A DNA stretch of 64,000 nucleotides from Nocardiopsis sp. JB363 (lineage in GTDB: Bacteria > Actinomycetota > Actinomycetes > Streptosporangiales > Streptosporangiaceae), in assembly GCF_900143625.1 (NCBI RefSeq), contig NZ_FRFF01000065.1, positions 1 through 64,000 of the forward strand. The letters are read 5' to 3'. Position numbers and translations under genes: made by a program. Below are positions 1 through 10,224 of the stretch, one piece after another. Every line of letters starts with the position of its first letter. The stretch's first letter is position 1. Under the pieces are notes generated by a model that was given only the letters and a program-made list of their open reading frames with translations, did no database searches and was not told the DNA's origin.

Positions 1-228
1 GGCATCGTTTGGTTTTGAAAACAGGCAGGGTGCGGGGAGGTGCTCGGGTGCGTGACTATTCGGTAGTTCGGTACTTCTTGTCAAGTGTCATGACATGACG
101 GGAACACGAGAGTAGGCGACCGCGCAGATCAGGGCGGTCGGTGGGGTCGTGGTCGAAATGCTCTCGGTCATCGTTTACCCGAGGAGGTGGTGGTCGAACA
201 CGACGGTCCACAGGCTGTGGACGACCGG
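1..228. other. Window-edge stretch without a convincing gene
   Basis: I see no supported coding region here. The reading frames that cross it are Arg/Gly/Ser-rich translations of GC-rich DNA and have no homologous pattern I recognise. A perfect 10-bp palindrome, TGTCATGACA, lies at 86-95 in a comparatively AT-richer patch (50-100) and could be an operator for a gene to the left of the window; that is a guess. Confidence 0.35.
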
Positions 229-300
229 CCCGTGGCTCGAACCGCGGCTCGGCCCGTGGCTCGGACCGCGGCTCCGCCCGTGACTCGGCCCGAGTGCTAG
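229..300. repeat. Six-copy 12-nt tandem repeat at the ROK gene 3' end
   Basis: The stretch divides exactly into six 12-nt units: CCCGTGGCTCGA, ACCGCGGCTCGG, CCCGTGGCTCGG, ACCGCGGCTCCG, CCCGTGACTCGG and a diverged last unit CCCGAGTGCTAG. Units alternate, so the array can also be read as a 24-nt dimer repeated three times. The last unit carries the stop codon of the minus-strand ROK gene (297-299). No function is evident; slippage during replication is the simplest origin. Confidence 0.8.
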
Positions 301-1493
301 CCCGCGAGCAGCTTGTTCACGGAGTCGGGTGAAAGGACCTCCTCGGTGACCATGGCCGCGCACCCGCGCACCCCGGCGTCGTCCCACAGAGTGCTCGGCA
401 CGATGCGCAGCCGGCGGGTGGACAGCGCGGTGCACTGTTGGAAGACCACCTCGCGCACCCCCGCGACCAGGTGGTCGTAGGCCTCGGAGAGGTCGCCACC
501 GAGTACGATCACCTCCGGGTTCAACAGGTTGACGGCCCCCGCGAGGGCCCCGCCCAGCCGTCGCCCCGCGTCGCGCACCAGGGTGACGGCCACCGGGTCG
601 CCCTCCCGAGCCAGCGTCACCAGTTCCTGTAGACCCGAGACCTCCTGCCCCTCCTCCGCCGCGAGCGTCAACAGACGCCGACCGCCGGCCACCGCTTCCA
701 AACAGTCGGTGTTGCCGCAGCGGCACGGCAAGCCGCCGCCGTCGCGCACGGGGATGTGCCCGATCTCTCCGGCGGCCCCGAGTGCCCCGCGCAGGAGGTT
801 GCCGCCGGAGACCAGACCCGCGCCGATCCCCGTGGAGACCTTGACGAACACCATGTCGTCGGTCCGGCCGTGGCCGCCCGAGATGTGTTCGCCCAGGGCC
901 ATCACGTTCACGTCGTTGTCCACCATGACCGGGACCGGGAAGTGTTCGGCCACGAGCGGGGCCAGGGCCACTCCGGCCCACTTGCTCAGGACGGGTCGGT
1001 CATCGGCCCGGCCGGCGTGGAACTCCACGGTGCCGGGCAGCCCGATCCCCACACCGCGGACGTCGTCGGGCGACCGTTCGAGAGACGCGATCTGTTCGCT
1101 CCAGGTGTCCAGCAGCCAGGGCACGGTGCTGTCAGGGCCTCGTTCCATGTCGGGGGACCCGGGGGTGCGGATCAGTACCCGCCCGGCGAGATCGCACACG
1201 GCGGCCTGGCTGCGGGCCATGCCCAGGGCCCCGGTGAGCACGAGGCCGTGAGAGGCGTTGAACTCCAGCAGTGTGGGCGGCCGACCGCCGCTGGAGGCGG
1301 CGCGGGTGCCCTCCGTGACCAGGCCGCCCTCGATCAGTTCGGTGATCCGTAGGGCGACGGACGGACGCGAGAGACCGGTCGCGCGGGCGATCTCCGACCT
1401 GCTGGTGGCGCTTCCCGTGCGGATCATCTCCAGGATGTGGCCGCTGGTCGCGGTGGAGGACAGGCGTCCGGGGGTTCTGACCATGCCCCTCAT
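297..1493 (-). CDS. ROK-family transcriptional regulator
   Basis: 398-residue protein of the ROK (repressor, ORF, kinase) family. The N-terminal ~75 residues hold a winged helix-turn-helix (SEIARATGLSRPSVALRITE) that binds DNA; the rest is the ROK sugar-kinase-like fold. Visible motifs are the glycine-rich GIGAGLVSGG, the EIGHIPV segment and the Cys-rich zinc motif CRCGNTDC, with VDNDVN near the sugar site. The presence of the HTH marks it as a regulator (NagC/Mlc/XylR type) rather than a plain glucokinase, although the kinase core looks intact. It is divergent from the zwf-edd-eda operon across a 215-bp gap, so sugar-dependent control of that operon and of itself is the natural inference. 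The start could instead be the ATG three codons downstream (position 1484). Confidence 0.88.
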   Translation of the reverse strand: MRGMVRTPGRLSSTATSGHILEMIRTGSATSRSEIARATGLSRPSVALRITELIEGGLVTEGTRAASSGGRPPTLLEFNASHGLVLTGALGMARSQAAVCDLAGRVLIRTPGSPDMERGPDSTVPWLLDTWSEQIASLERSPDDVRGVGIGLPGTVEFHAGRADDRPVLSKWAGVALAPLVAEHFPVPVMVDNDVNVMALGEHISGGHGRTDDMVFVKVSTGIGAGLVSGGNLLRGALGAAGEIGHIPVRDGGGLPCRCGNTDCLEAVAGGRRLLTLAAEEGQEVSGLQELVTLAREGDPVAVTLVRDAGRRLGGALAGAVNLLNPEVIVLGGDLSEAYDHLVAGVREVVFQQCTALSTRRLRIVPSTLWDDAGVRGCAAMVTEEVLSPDSVNKLLAG

Positions 1494-1708
1494 TCAACCA
1501 TTCACTCGGTCGGCCGCCGTGAAGGCCGTGCGCTTATGTAAATTAATGTTCTGAAGTGTGCTTGGTTTTTTACCATAGTGGGATTAGGGTCGAAACAGGG
1601 TCATAAGACCCCAAGCCACGACGTTTCGCACCCCGCACTGGAAGACGTCGTGTCCCTCCCGCCCCCCGATCGCACCTCTCCTTCCTCCCTCCCGCAGGAG
1701 CCGACCGA
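1494..1708. promoter_or_regulatory. Divergent promoter region between ROK regulator and zwf
   Basis: This 215-bp gap is AT-richer than its surroundings at about 1535-1610 and must hold promoters for both directions. It contains a perfect inverted repeat, GGGTC-ATAA-GACCC, at 1598-1611, and an AT-rich patch TGTAAATTAATGTTC at about 1537-1551; either could be the ROK operator. A ribosome-binding site GCAGGAG lies just before the zwf ATG. No experimentally defined ROK motif could be matched by eye. Confidence 0.45.
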
Positions 1709-5004
<3,296 letters not shown>

Positions 5005-5081
5005 GGAATCCGGACACCGAGGAACCCCGGCACCGTGGACCCGCACGACCCCACTCGTACCGAATCAGCTTGGAGAAGCAC

Positions 5082-5720
5082 ATGACGACCGTCCCCCGCT
5101 CCGGTGAGGACCTGTTCGCCCTCGCCCCGGTCATGCCGGTGGTGGTGTTGGAGAACGCAGAGGACGCCGTGCCCGTGGCTCGCGCGCTGGTGGCGGGCGG
5201 TCTGCCCGGCATCGAGATCACCTTGCGGACTCCGGCCGCGCTGGACGCGATCGAGCGCATCGCCAAGGAGGTGCCCGAGGCCGCGGTGGGTGCCGGCACG
5301 GTGGTCACCGCGGAGCAGGCCGAAGCGGCCACGAAGGCGGGGGCACGGTTCCTGGTCAGCCCGGGGTGCACCCCTGACCTGGCCCGTGCCATGACGGACA
5401 CCGGGCTGCCCACGCTGCCGGGGGTGGCCACGGTCTCGGAGGCGATGACCCTGTTGGATCTGGGGCTGACCGCGCTGAAGTTCTTCCCGGCGGAGGCGTC
5501 GGGCGGAGCGCGGTTCCTGAAGTCCCTGGGCGGTCCGCTGCCGCAGGTACGCTTCTGCCCGACCGGTGGGATCACCCTCCAGAGCGCGCCGGACTACCTC
5601 GCCCTGCCGAACGTGGGCTGTGTGGGCGGGAGCTGGTTGACCCCGACCGACCTGGTCGCCGGGGCCCGCTGGGACGACATCATGGCCCTGGCCCGAGAGG
5701 CCGCCGCGCTGCGTTCCTGA
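5082..5720 (+). CDS. eda: KHG/KDPG aldolase
   Basis: 212-residue class I aldolase splitting KDPG into pyruvate and glyceraldehyde-3-phosphate, the last Entner-Doudoroff step. The Schiff-base lysine sits in LKFFPAEASGG (around residue 131), the catalytic glutamate in GIEITLRTPAAL (around residue 44), and the phosphate loop in SPGCTPDLA and PTGGI. The start is ATG 5082 because GGAG at 5072-5075 lies six bases upstream; an in-frame TTG at 5070 has no such site. It is the third gene of the zwf-edd-eda operon, 77 bp after edd, and is followed by a strong hairpin. Confidence 0.95.
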   Translation: MTTVPRSGEDLFALAPVMPVVVLENAEDAVPVARALVAGGLPGIEITLRTPAALDAIERIAKEVPEAAVGAGTVVTAEQAEAATKAGARFLVSPGCTPDLARAMTDTGLPTLPGVATVSEAMTLLDLGLTALKFFPAEASGGARFLKSLGGPLPQVRFCPTGGITLQSAPDYLALPNVGCVGGSWLTPTDLVAGARWDDIMALAREAAALRS

Positions 5721-5740
5721 ACCTCGATACCGCAGACCGC

Positions 5741-5781
5741 ACACCGCCGATCGTCGCTCGGAAGCCGACGGTCGGCGGTGT
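5741..5781 (+). terminator. Hairpin terminator after eda
   Basis: ACACCGCCGA (5741-5750) pairs perfectly with TCGGCGGTGT (5772-5781), and CGTCG (5752-5756) with CGACG (5766-5770), giving a long GC-rich stem 20 bp after the eda stop. There is no long U-run, as is common in actinomycete terminators. Confidence 0.75.
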
Positions 5782-5952
5782 CATGTCTCGGCGGGAAACG
5801 GACCTTGATGCCGGACATGGGGGCATGAAAGTGGAGAAGTCTCGTGAAGGGGATGCCTGAACGCTCCGTAGCGGGCATACTGCACTGCATTCACATGCGT
5901 CACAACCACGTGACCCTGTGACCACCCCCCAATTCCACATCGAGGTGCAGAC

Positions 5953-6483
5953 ATGGGCGCGACCATGAACCGCGTGACCCTGACGACCGCCGCGTTGACC
6001 CTGGCACTCTCGGCCTGCGGATCCGAACCCGAGGACACCGTGGACACGATCGAGTCCGATGCCGAGACGACCCCCGAGGTCCACAGGGCTCTGAGTTTCA
6101 CCGCCACGACCACCGACGGTGCCGAGTTCGAGGGTGAGTCCCTGGCCGAGTCCGACGCCGTCCTGTGGTTCTGGACCGCGGACTGCGAGGAATGCGTGGG
6201 TCAGGCCTCGGTGGTCTCGGCCGCCGACCGGGCGCACGAGGACATCGACTTCCACGGCGTCGTCGGTCGTTCGGACGAGGAAGCCGCCCTCCTCTTCGAG
6301 GCCGCCCACGGGATCGACGACATGACCAACCTGGTCGACGAGTTCGGCACCGTCTGGGGTGGCTTCGAGGTGATCAGCCCGCCCTCTTTCGTCTTCCTGC
6401 GATCCGACGGCACGCACACCACCGTTCCCGGCGCGATGAACGTGGAGGAGCTGAACGCCGCCATGGAGGACGAACTGGCCTGA
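5953..6483 (+). CDS. Thioredoxin-fold (redoxin-like) lipoprotein
   Basis: 176-residue exported protein. The N-terminus has a short hydrophobic signal ending in a lipobox (LALSAC, Cys ~22), so it is probably lipid-anchored on the outer face of the membrane, followed by an acidic spacer. From about residue 45 it follows the thioredoxin/AlkA-like fold: WFWTADCEEC gives a CEEC active site in the CxxC position and SPPSFVFL carries the expected cis-proline. It resembles the actinobacterial DsbE/DsbF/Mpt53 group of extracytoplasmic thiol oxidoreductases, though CEEC is an unusual acidic pair between the cysteines. The ATG at 5953 has GAGGTG five bases upstream; ATG 5965 is an alternative. Confidence 0.75.
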   Translation: MGATMNRVTLTTAALTLALSACGSEPEDTVDTIESDAETTPEVHRALSFTATTTDGAEFEGESLAESDAVLWFWTADCEECVGQASVVSAADRAHEDIDFHGVVGRSDEEAALLFEAAHGIDDMTNLVDEFGTVWGGFEVISPPSFVFLRSDGTHTTVPGAMNVEELNAAMEDELA

Positions 6484-6498
6484 GGGCCCGATCCACGC

Positions 6499-7269
6499 TC
6501 AGTCGTCGGCCGGAGCGCGGGAGTCCACCAGCGCGCGTACCCCGTCCAGGACCCGCTCCAGACCGAAGGAGAACTCGTGGTCGGGATCGTAGACCGCCTG
6601 GTGTGCCCGGCCGACGGCGGTGCCCACCCGTGAGGCGGTCGGAAACCTCGTGTCGTCGGCCAGCGCCGCCAACAAGGGGTCGTAGGTCCGCCACCACTGC
6701 TCGTCGTCCATACCGGAATCCCGGGCCACCTGCTCGGCGCCCAGGGTCTGTCGGACGGTGCTCTCCACGTAGCCGTTGACCAGGTTGACGGTGGAGTCCA
6801 TCTCGACCTCGCTCAGGTTCAGACCGTCCACCGCGGAGAGCTCGTGGTCGTATTTCGCGATGAGGTTGGGCCCCAACAGGCGTGTGGTGATCACCTGCAG
6901 CATCCATGGGTGGCGTACGTACAGGGCCCGGTTGGCGAACGCGATCCGCCGCAACCTCTCGCGCCAGGCACCGGAGCGGTCGTCCGTGTCCAGGTCACCG
7001 TAGGCGGCGTCGACCATGAGGTCGAGGAGTTCGCCCTTGCCCGGGACGTAGGTGTACAGCGACATCGTGCCCACACCGAGCGCGTCGGCGACCCTGCGCA
7101 TGGACAGCGCCGCGATGCCTTCGGAATCGGCGAGTCGGGTGGCCGCCACCACGATCCGGTCGACGTTGAGCCCCGGTTTCCCCCGACCACGGCTGGTCGG
7201 CTCCTGGGTGCGCCATAGGAGGGACAGGCTGCGCGCGGGGTCACCGCTCTTACTGTGCTGCGGGGGCAT
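6499..7269 (-). CDS. TetR-family regulator of the adjacent ABC exporter
   Basis: 256-residue TetR/AcrR repressor. The DNA-binding domain includes LNVDRIVVAATRLADSEG and the HTH MRRVADALGVGTMSLYTYVP (about residues 35-75), and the C-terminal half is a tetracycline-repressor-like ligand domain. The frame is open far upstream, but the start is placed at ATG 7269 because the upstream translation is an out-of-frame copy of the ABC permease. It lies downstream of the DrrAB-type ABC genes on the same strand. Its promoter holds CGTAC-N8-GTACG (7304-7321), the same element that occurs twice, overlapping, before the ABC genes, so it probably represses both units. Confidence 0.88.
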   Translation of the reverse strand: MPPQHSKSGDPARSLSLLWRTQEPTSRGRGKPGLNVDRIVVAATRLADSEGIAALSMRRVADALGVGTMSLYTYVPGKGELLDLMVDAAYGDLDTDDRSGAWRERLRRIAFANRALYVRHPWMLQVITTRLLGPNLIAKYDHELSAVDGLNLSEVEMDSTVNLVNGYVESTVRQTLGAEQVARDSGMDDEQWWRTYDPLLAALADDTRFPTASRVGTAVGRAHQAVYDPDHEFSFGLERVLDGVRALVDSRAPADD

Positions 7270-7303
7270 GGGTCCGTCCTGGTCCTGATCCTGGCCCGTA
7301 GGG

Positions 7304-7321
7304 CGTACCGGCCAGTGTACG
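7304..7321. promoter_or_regulatory. CGTAC-N8-GTACG operator upstream of tetR
   Basis: Perfect 5-bp inverted half-sites, CGTAC (7304-7308) and GTACG (7317-7321), are separated by eight bases, 35 bp upstream of the tetR ATG. The same half-sites at the same spacing occur twice at 9289-9313 in front of the ABC exporter. Size and symmetry fit a TetR dimer site. Confidence 0.65.
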
Positions 7322-7436
7322 TCCGCGGGTTCTCTCTGGCCGTCCCGCGGCGGGAACGGGAGAGAAGGGGCCGGACGGGACCGGGCCGAAGCGGACGAGG
7401 GAGGGCGGGAGGGGGCGGGTCCACGGCCCCGTGGAC

Positions 7437-8294
7437 TCAGCCGCTCAGGTTGCGGTACTTGTGCACGCACAGCGGAGCGAACACGGCCACGAGAAGCAGG
7501 GGCCAGACGACCGCCATCAGCGGCGCGTTCTGCGTGATCCAGGTGTCCCCGCCCGCCACCGGGTTGCCGAACAGTCCGCGTACCGCCGCGACCGTGGACG
7601 ACATCGGGTTCCAATCGGCGATGGTCCCCAACCACAGGGGCATCGTCGCCGTGGCCACGAACGTGTTCGACAGGAAACCGATCGGGAATTCCAGGGTCTG
7701 GATGACGCTGACGGCACCCTGTCCCCGGGCGAGGAGACCTACGTAGACACCGATCCACACCAAAGCGAAACGGAGCAGGAGCAGCAGCCCGAAACCGGCC
7801 AGGGCCTCGGTAAAGGTGCCGTGCCAGCGCCAACCGACGAGCATCCCGAACCCGACCAGGACGGTCAGTGCCAGGGTCGAGCGCAGCATGTCCGCCAGGC
7901 AGCGGCCCACGACCACCGCGGAGGACGCCATGGGCAGCGAACGGAACCGGTCGGTGACCCCGCGGGCGGCGTCCATGGTCACGGCGGTGACCGTTTCCCC
8001 CAGACCGAACACCATGGCCATGGCGAACATGCCGGGCATCAGGTACTCGGTGTAGTCCCCGCCGTCGGGCACCGACATGGACCCGCCGAGCAGATATACG
8101 AACATCAACACCATGAGCACCGGGAACAGCAGGCCGAAACCGATCTCCCAGGGCTGACGCGTCCAGTGGACGAGGTCGCGTCCGGCCACCGTCCAGCCGT
8201 CCGTGACGGCCCAACGTGCTCGGGACAGCGGGCCTCGCGGCCGGACGGGTACGGGGGTTTCGCTGGTCGAGGGGTGCGTTCGGGTGACGCTCAT
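7437..8294 (-). CDS. ABC-2 type exporter permease (DrrB-like)
   Basis: 285-residue integral membrane protein with about six hydrophobic segments (for example FGLLFPVLMVLMFVYLLGG, AMAMVFGLGETVTAV and GFGLLLLLRFALVWIGV). It belongs to the ABC-2 family of daunorubicin-resistance-type efflux permeases; EYLMPGMFAM and RFRSLPMASSAVVVGR are recognisable family segments, the latter in the loop that contacts the ATPase. Its GTG/ATG start overlaps the ATPase stop by four bases (ATGA), so the two are translationally coupled. It probably exports a hydrophobic drug or metabolite; the substrate cannot be told. Confidence 0.9.
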   Translation of the reverse strand: MSVTRTHPSTSETPVPVRPRGPLSRARWAVTDGWTVAGRDLVHWTRQPWEIGFGLLFPVLMVLMFVYLLGGSMSVPDGGDYTEYLMPGMFAMAMVFGLGETVTAVTMDAARGVTDRFRSLPMASSAVVVGRCLADMLRSTLALTVLVGFGMLVGWRWHGTFTEALAGFGLLLLLRFALVWIGVYVGLLARGQGAVSVIQTLEFPIGFLSNTFVATATMPLWLGTIADWNPMSSTVAAVRGLFGNPVAGGDTWITQNAPLMAVVWPLLLVAVFAPLCVHKYRNLSG

Positions 8295-9271
8295 CGGGCG
8301 ACCTCCGTCGTGGTGTTCGGAGAGTGTTCTCCGCTGTCGGTCAGGTGGAGAAAAACCTCGTCGAGGGTGGGGCGGCGCAACAGGACGTCGGCCACTCCGA
8401 CCGCCTCTTCGTCCAGGACACGGACCGAGCGGGTCAAGGCGGCCACGCGGTCGTCCACCTCGGCGCTGAGCCGGCGTCCTTCGAGGTCCACGTCCACGGG
8501 GTGTCCGGTGGCCTCCGCGACCAGTGCGGCGGCACGGTCCAGGGCCGTCCCGTCGGTCAGGACCACGTCGATGCGGTCCCCACCGATCCGGGTCTTGAGT
8601 TCGGTGGGGGTGCCCTCGGCGATCACTCGACCGGTGTCGATCACCGAGATCGTCCGGGCCAGCCGGTCGGCCTCCTCCAGGTACTGGGTGGTGAGCAGGA
8701 CGGTGGTGCCGTCGTCGACGAGGTCGCGCACCGCCGACCACACCTCCTCGCGACCGCGCGGGTCGAGCCCGACGGTGGGTTCGTCGAGGAACATCACCGG
8801 CGGCGCCAGGATCATCCCGGCGGCCAGGTCGAGCCTGCGGCGCATGCCACCGGAGTAGGTTCCGACCGGGCGGTCGCCGCTGTCGGACAGCCCGAAGCGC
8901 TCCAAGAGTTCGTCGGCCCGGCGGGCGGCCGCACGACCTCCCAGGTGGTAGAGGCAGCCGAAGAGCCTCAGGTTCTGGCGGCCGCTGAGGATCTCGTCGA
9001 CGGCGGCGTTCTGGCCCACCAGACCGATCCGGTAGCGGACCTCGGAGCCCTGGGTGGCCACGTCGTACCCGGCGACCTCGGCGGTGCCCTCGTGGTGGCG
9101 GAGCAGGGTGGTGAGCACGCGCACGGCGGTGGACTTGCCGGCGCCGTTGGGTCCGAGGAGTCCGTGCACGGTGCCGGGTTCGACCTCCAGGTCGAAGCCG
9201 CGCAGGGCCCATTCGTCCTTGAACCTACGGCCGAGTCCTCGTGCGCTGATCGCTTTCCGCGTGGGTGCCAT
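8291..9271 (-). CDS. ABC exporter ATP-binding protein (DrrA-like)
   Basis: 326-residue nucleotide-binding protein of the daunorubicin-resistance DrrA type. Walker A is LLGPNGAGKST (about residue 40), the signature is YSGGMRRRLDLA, Walker B is VMFLDEPTVGLD, followed by the H-loop region TTQYLEEADRLA. A C-terminal extension of about 90 residues (LTDGTALDRAAALVAE onward) matches the DrrA C-terminal domain that couples to the permease. First gene of a two-gene unit with the permease; an overlapping double TetR-type operator lies immediately upstream. Confidence 0.93.
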   Translation of the reverse strand: MAPTRKAISARGLGRRFKDEWALRGFDLEVEPGTVHGLLGPNGAGKSTAVRVLTTLLRHHEGTAEVAGYDVATQGSEVRYRIGLVGQNAAVDEILSGRQNLRLFGCLYHLGGRAAARRADELLERFGLSDSGDRPVGTYSGGMRRRLDLAAGMILAPPVMFLDEPTVGLDPRGREEVWSAVRDLVDDGTTVLLTTQYLEEADRLARTISVIDTGRVIAEGTPTELKTRIGGDRIDVVLTDGTALDRAAALVAEATGHPVDVDLEGRRLSAEVDDRVAALTRSVRVLDEEAVGVADVLLRRPTLDEVFLHLTDSGEHSPNTTTEVAR

Positions 9272-9288
9272 GAGTCCCTCTCCTGGTT

Positions 9289-9313
9289 CGTACTTCGTAC
9301 AGTACGGTGTACG
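9289..9313. promoter_or_regulatory. Overlapping double TetR-type operator before ABC exporter
   Basis: The 25-bp element reads CGTAC TT CGTAC A GTACG GT GTACG. It contains CGTAC-N8-GTACG twice, at 9289-9306 and 9296-9313, offset by seven bases, and is nearly palindromic as a whole. It sits 18 bp upstream of the ABC ATPase start, ideal for repression. The single copy at 7304-7321 ties it to the tetR gene at 6499-7269. Confidence 0.75.
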
Positions 9314-9388
9314 GAACAGGGAACGCGTGACCTCCTCGGATGATTCCTTATGCGCTAAGGAATTCCGAGGTTTTTCTGTCGCTACAGG

Positions 9389-10027
9389 TCAGAGTGGGTT
9401 GTGGTCGGGGTGGTCCTCGATGAGGAAGGCTCCGGCGGCAGCGGCGTCGGCGGTGATCCTGGCGGCCTGATGGATGTGCCTCTCGGTGACGGGTTCACGG
9501 CAGACCAGGAGCCGGTGGTAGATCGGTGCGACCGATGCTCGAACCACCTCCTCGATGTCGGACCCCTCGGGGGCCTCGCCCCGGGCGACCGCCTCGGCCA
9601 CGAGCACCGAAGAACGCCGGTGACGGTCGGCCATGTAGGCGCGCAGCGCTTCGGCGGCCGTATCGGAGTCGAAGGCCGCCGCGATCGTCGCGTACGAGAT
9701 TCTCCGCTCCGGAGCCACGGCGAAACCGGCGGCGACCTCTTCGTTCAGGGAGATCAGGTCGGTGTACAGCGACCCGGTGCGGACGGGTTCCCAGTGCCAC
9801 CCGGACGCCCAGTCCAGCGCTTGTGCGAGGAGTCCCTCCACGCCGCCCCAGCGCCGGTAGACCGTGGCCTTGTGGACCCCGGAGCGGGAGGCGATGCGGT
9901 CGACGCTGATGCGTTGGTATCCCTGTTCGCCCAATTCGTCGAGGGTGGCCCGCATGACCGCCGCGGTGTTGCGCGCGGTCCTGCCTCCGGGGCGGGCGCT
10001 TCCCGGATCGCTGTCAGTGGAACTCAT
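9389..10027 (-). CDS. TetR-family transcriptional regulator
   Basis: 212-residue TetR protein. The N-terminal domain carries the canonical pattern RISVDRIASRSGVHKATVYRRW (HTH at about residues 40-62), with the C-terminal ~140 residues an effector/dimer domain of the TetR_C group with no recognisable ligand. It is divergent from the ABC-F gene across a ~90-bp gap that also starts the leader ORF, so it may control the ABC-F unit, itself, or both. The CGTAC-N8-GTACG element of the first TetR is not found next to its promoter, which argues it serves a different operator. Confidence 0.87.
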   Translation of the reverse strand: MSSTDSDPGSARPGGRTARNTAAVMRATLDELGEQGYQRISVDRIASRSGVHKATVYRRWGGVEGLLAQALDWASGWHWEPVRTGSLYTDLISLNEEVAAGFAVAPERRISYATIAAAFDSDTAAEALRAYMADRHRRSSVLVAEAVARGEAPEGSDIEEVVRASVAPIYHRLLVCREPVTERHIHQAARITADAAAAGAFLIEDHPDHNPL

Positions 10028-10116
10028 ACCGCGACTCTAGTTGCATTTACCCTCGCCGCGTGTCATCCTGCTAATGCGACCATCGTCGCGTTCGTCCACC
10101 CGAGGAGGAGATCACC

Positions 10117-10224
10117 ATGGGCCCACGTTCGAGGACCGCACGTCCACAGCCCATCTCCACCCACTTCGGGAGGCCCCATGACATGCGCCGTCATCTGCGA
10201 CCGGCTCACCTACTCCTGGCCTGA
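10117..10224 (+). CDS. Candidate 35-codon leader ORF before the ABC-F gene
   Basis: A short frame starts at ATG 10117 and ends at TGA 10222-10224, overlapping the first 47 bases of the ABC-F gene in another frame. It has a far better ribosome site than most genes here (GAGGAGGAG at 10102-10110, six bases before the ATG). The peptide is Arg/His/Pro-rich and ends in HLLLA. Several antibiotic-resistance ABC-F genes are induced by drug-stalled ribosomes on a short leader; this arrangement fits that idea, but no alternative RNA pairing was worked out. The ATG could equally be a spurious start. Confidence 0.4.
   Translation: MGPRSRTARPQPISTHFGRPHDMRRHLRPAHLLLA

Noticed and set aside
1598-1611. Same regulator for GGGTCATAAGACCC (zwf promoter) and GGTCTTATAAGACC (tartrate promoter)
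   Set aside because: The cores differ (ATAA spacer versus TTATAA), and short GGTC/GACC dyads are common in GC-rich promoters. One is a hairpin-like dyad, the other an eight-base palindrome pair.
7270-8214. N-terminal extension of the TetR protein (open frame to 8214)
   Set aside because: The extra sequence is an out-of-frame reading of the ABC permease; the real start is ATG 7269.
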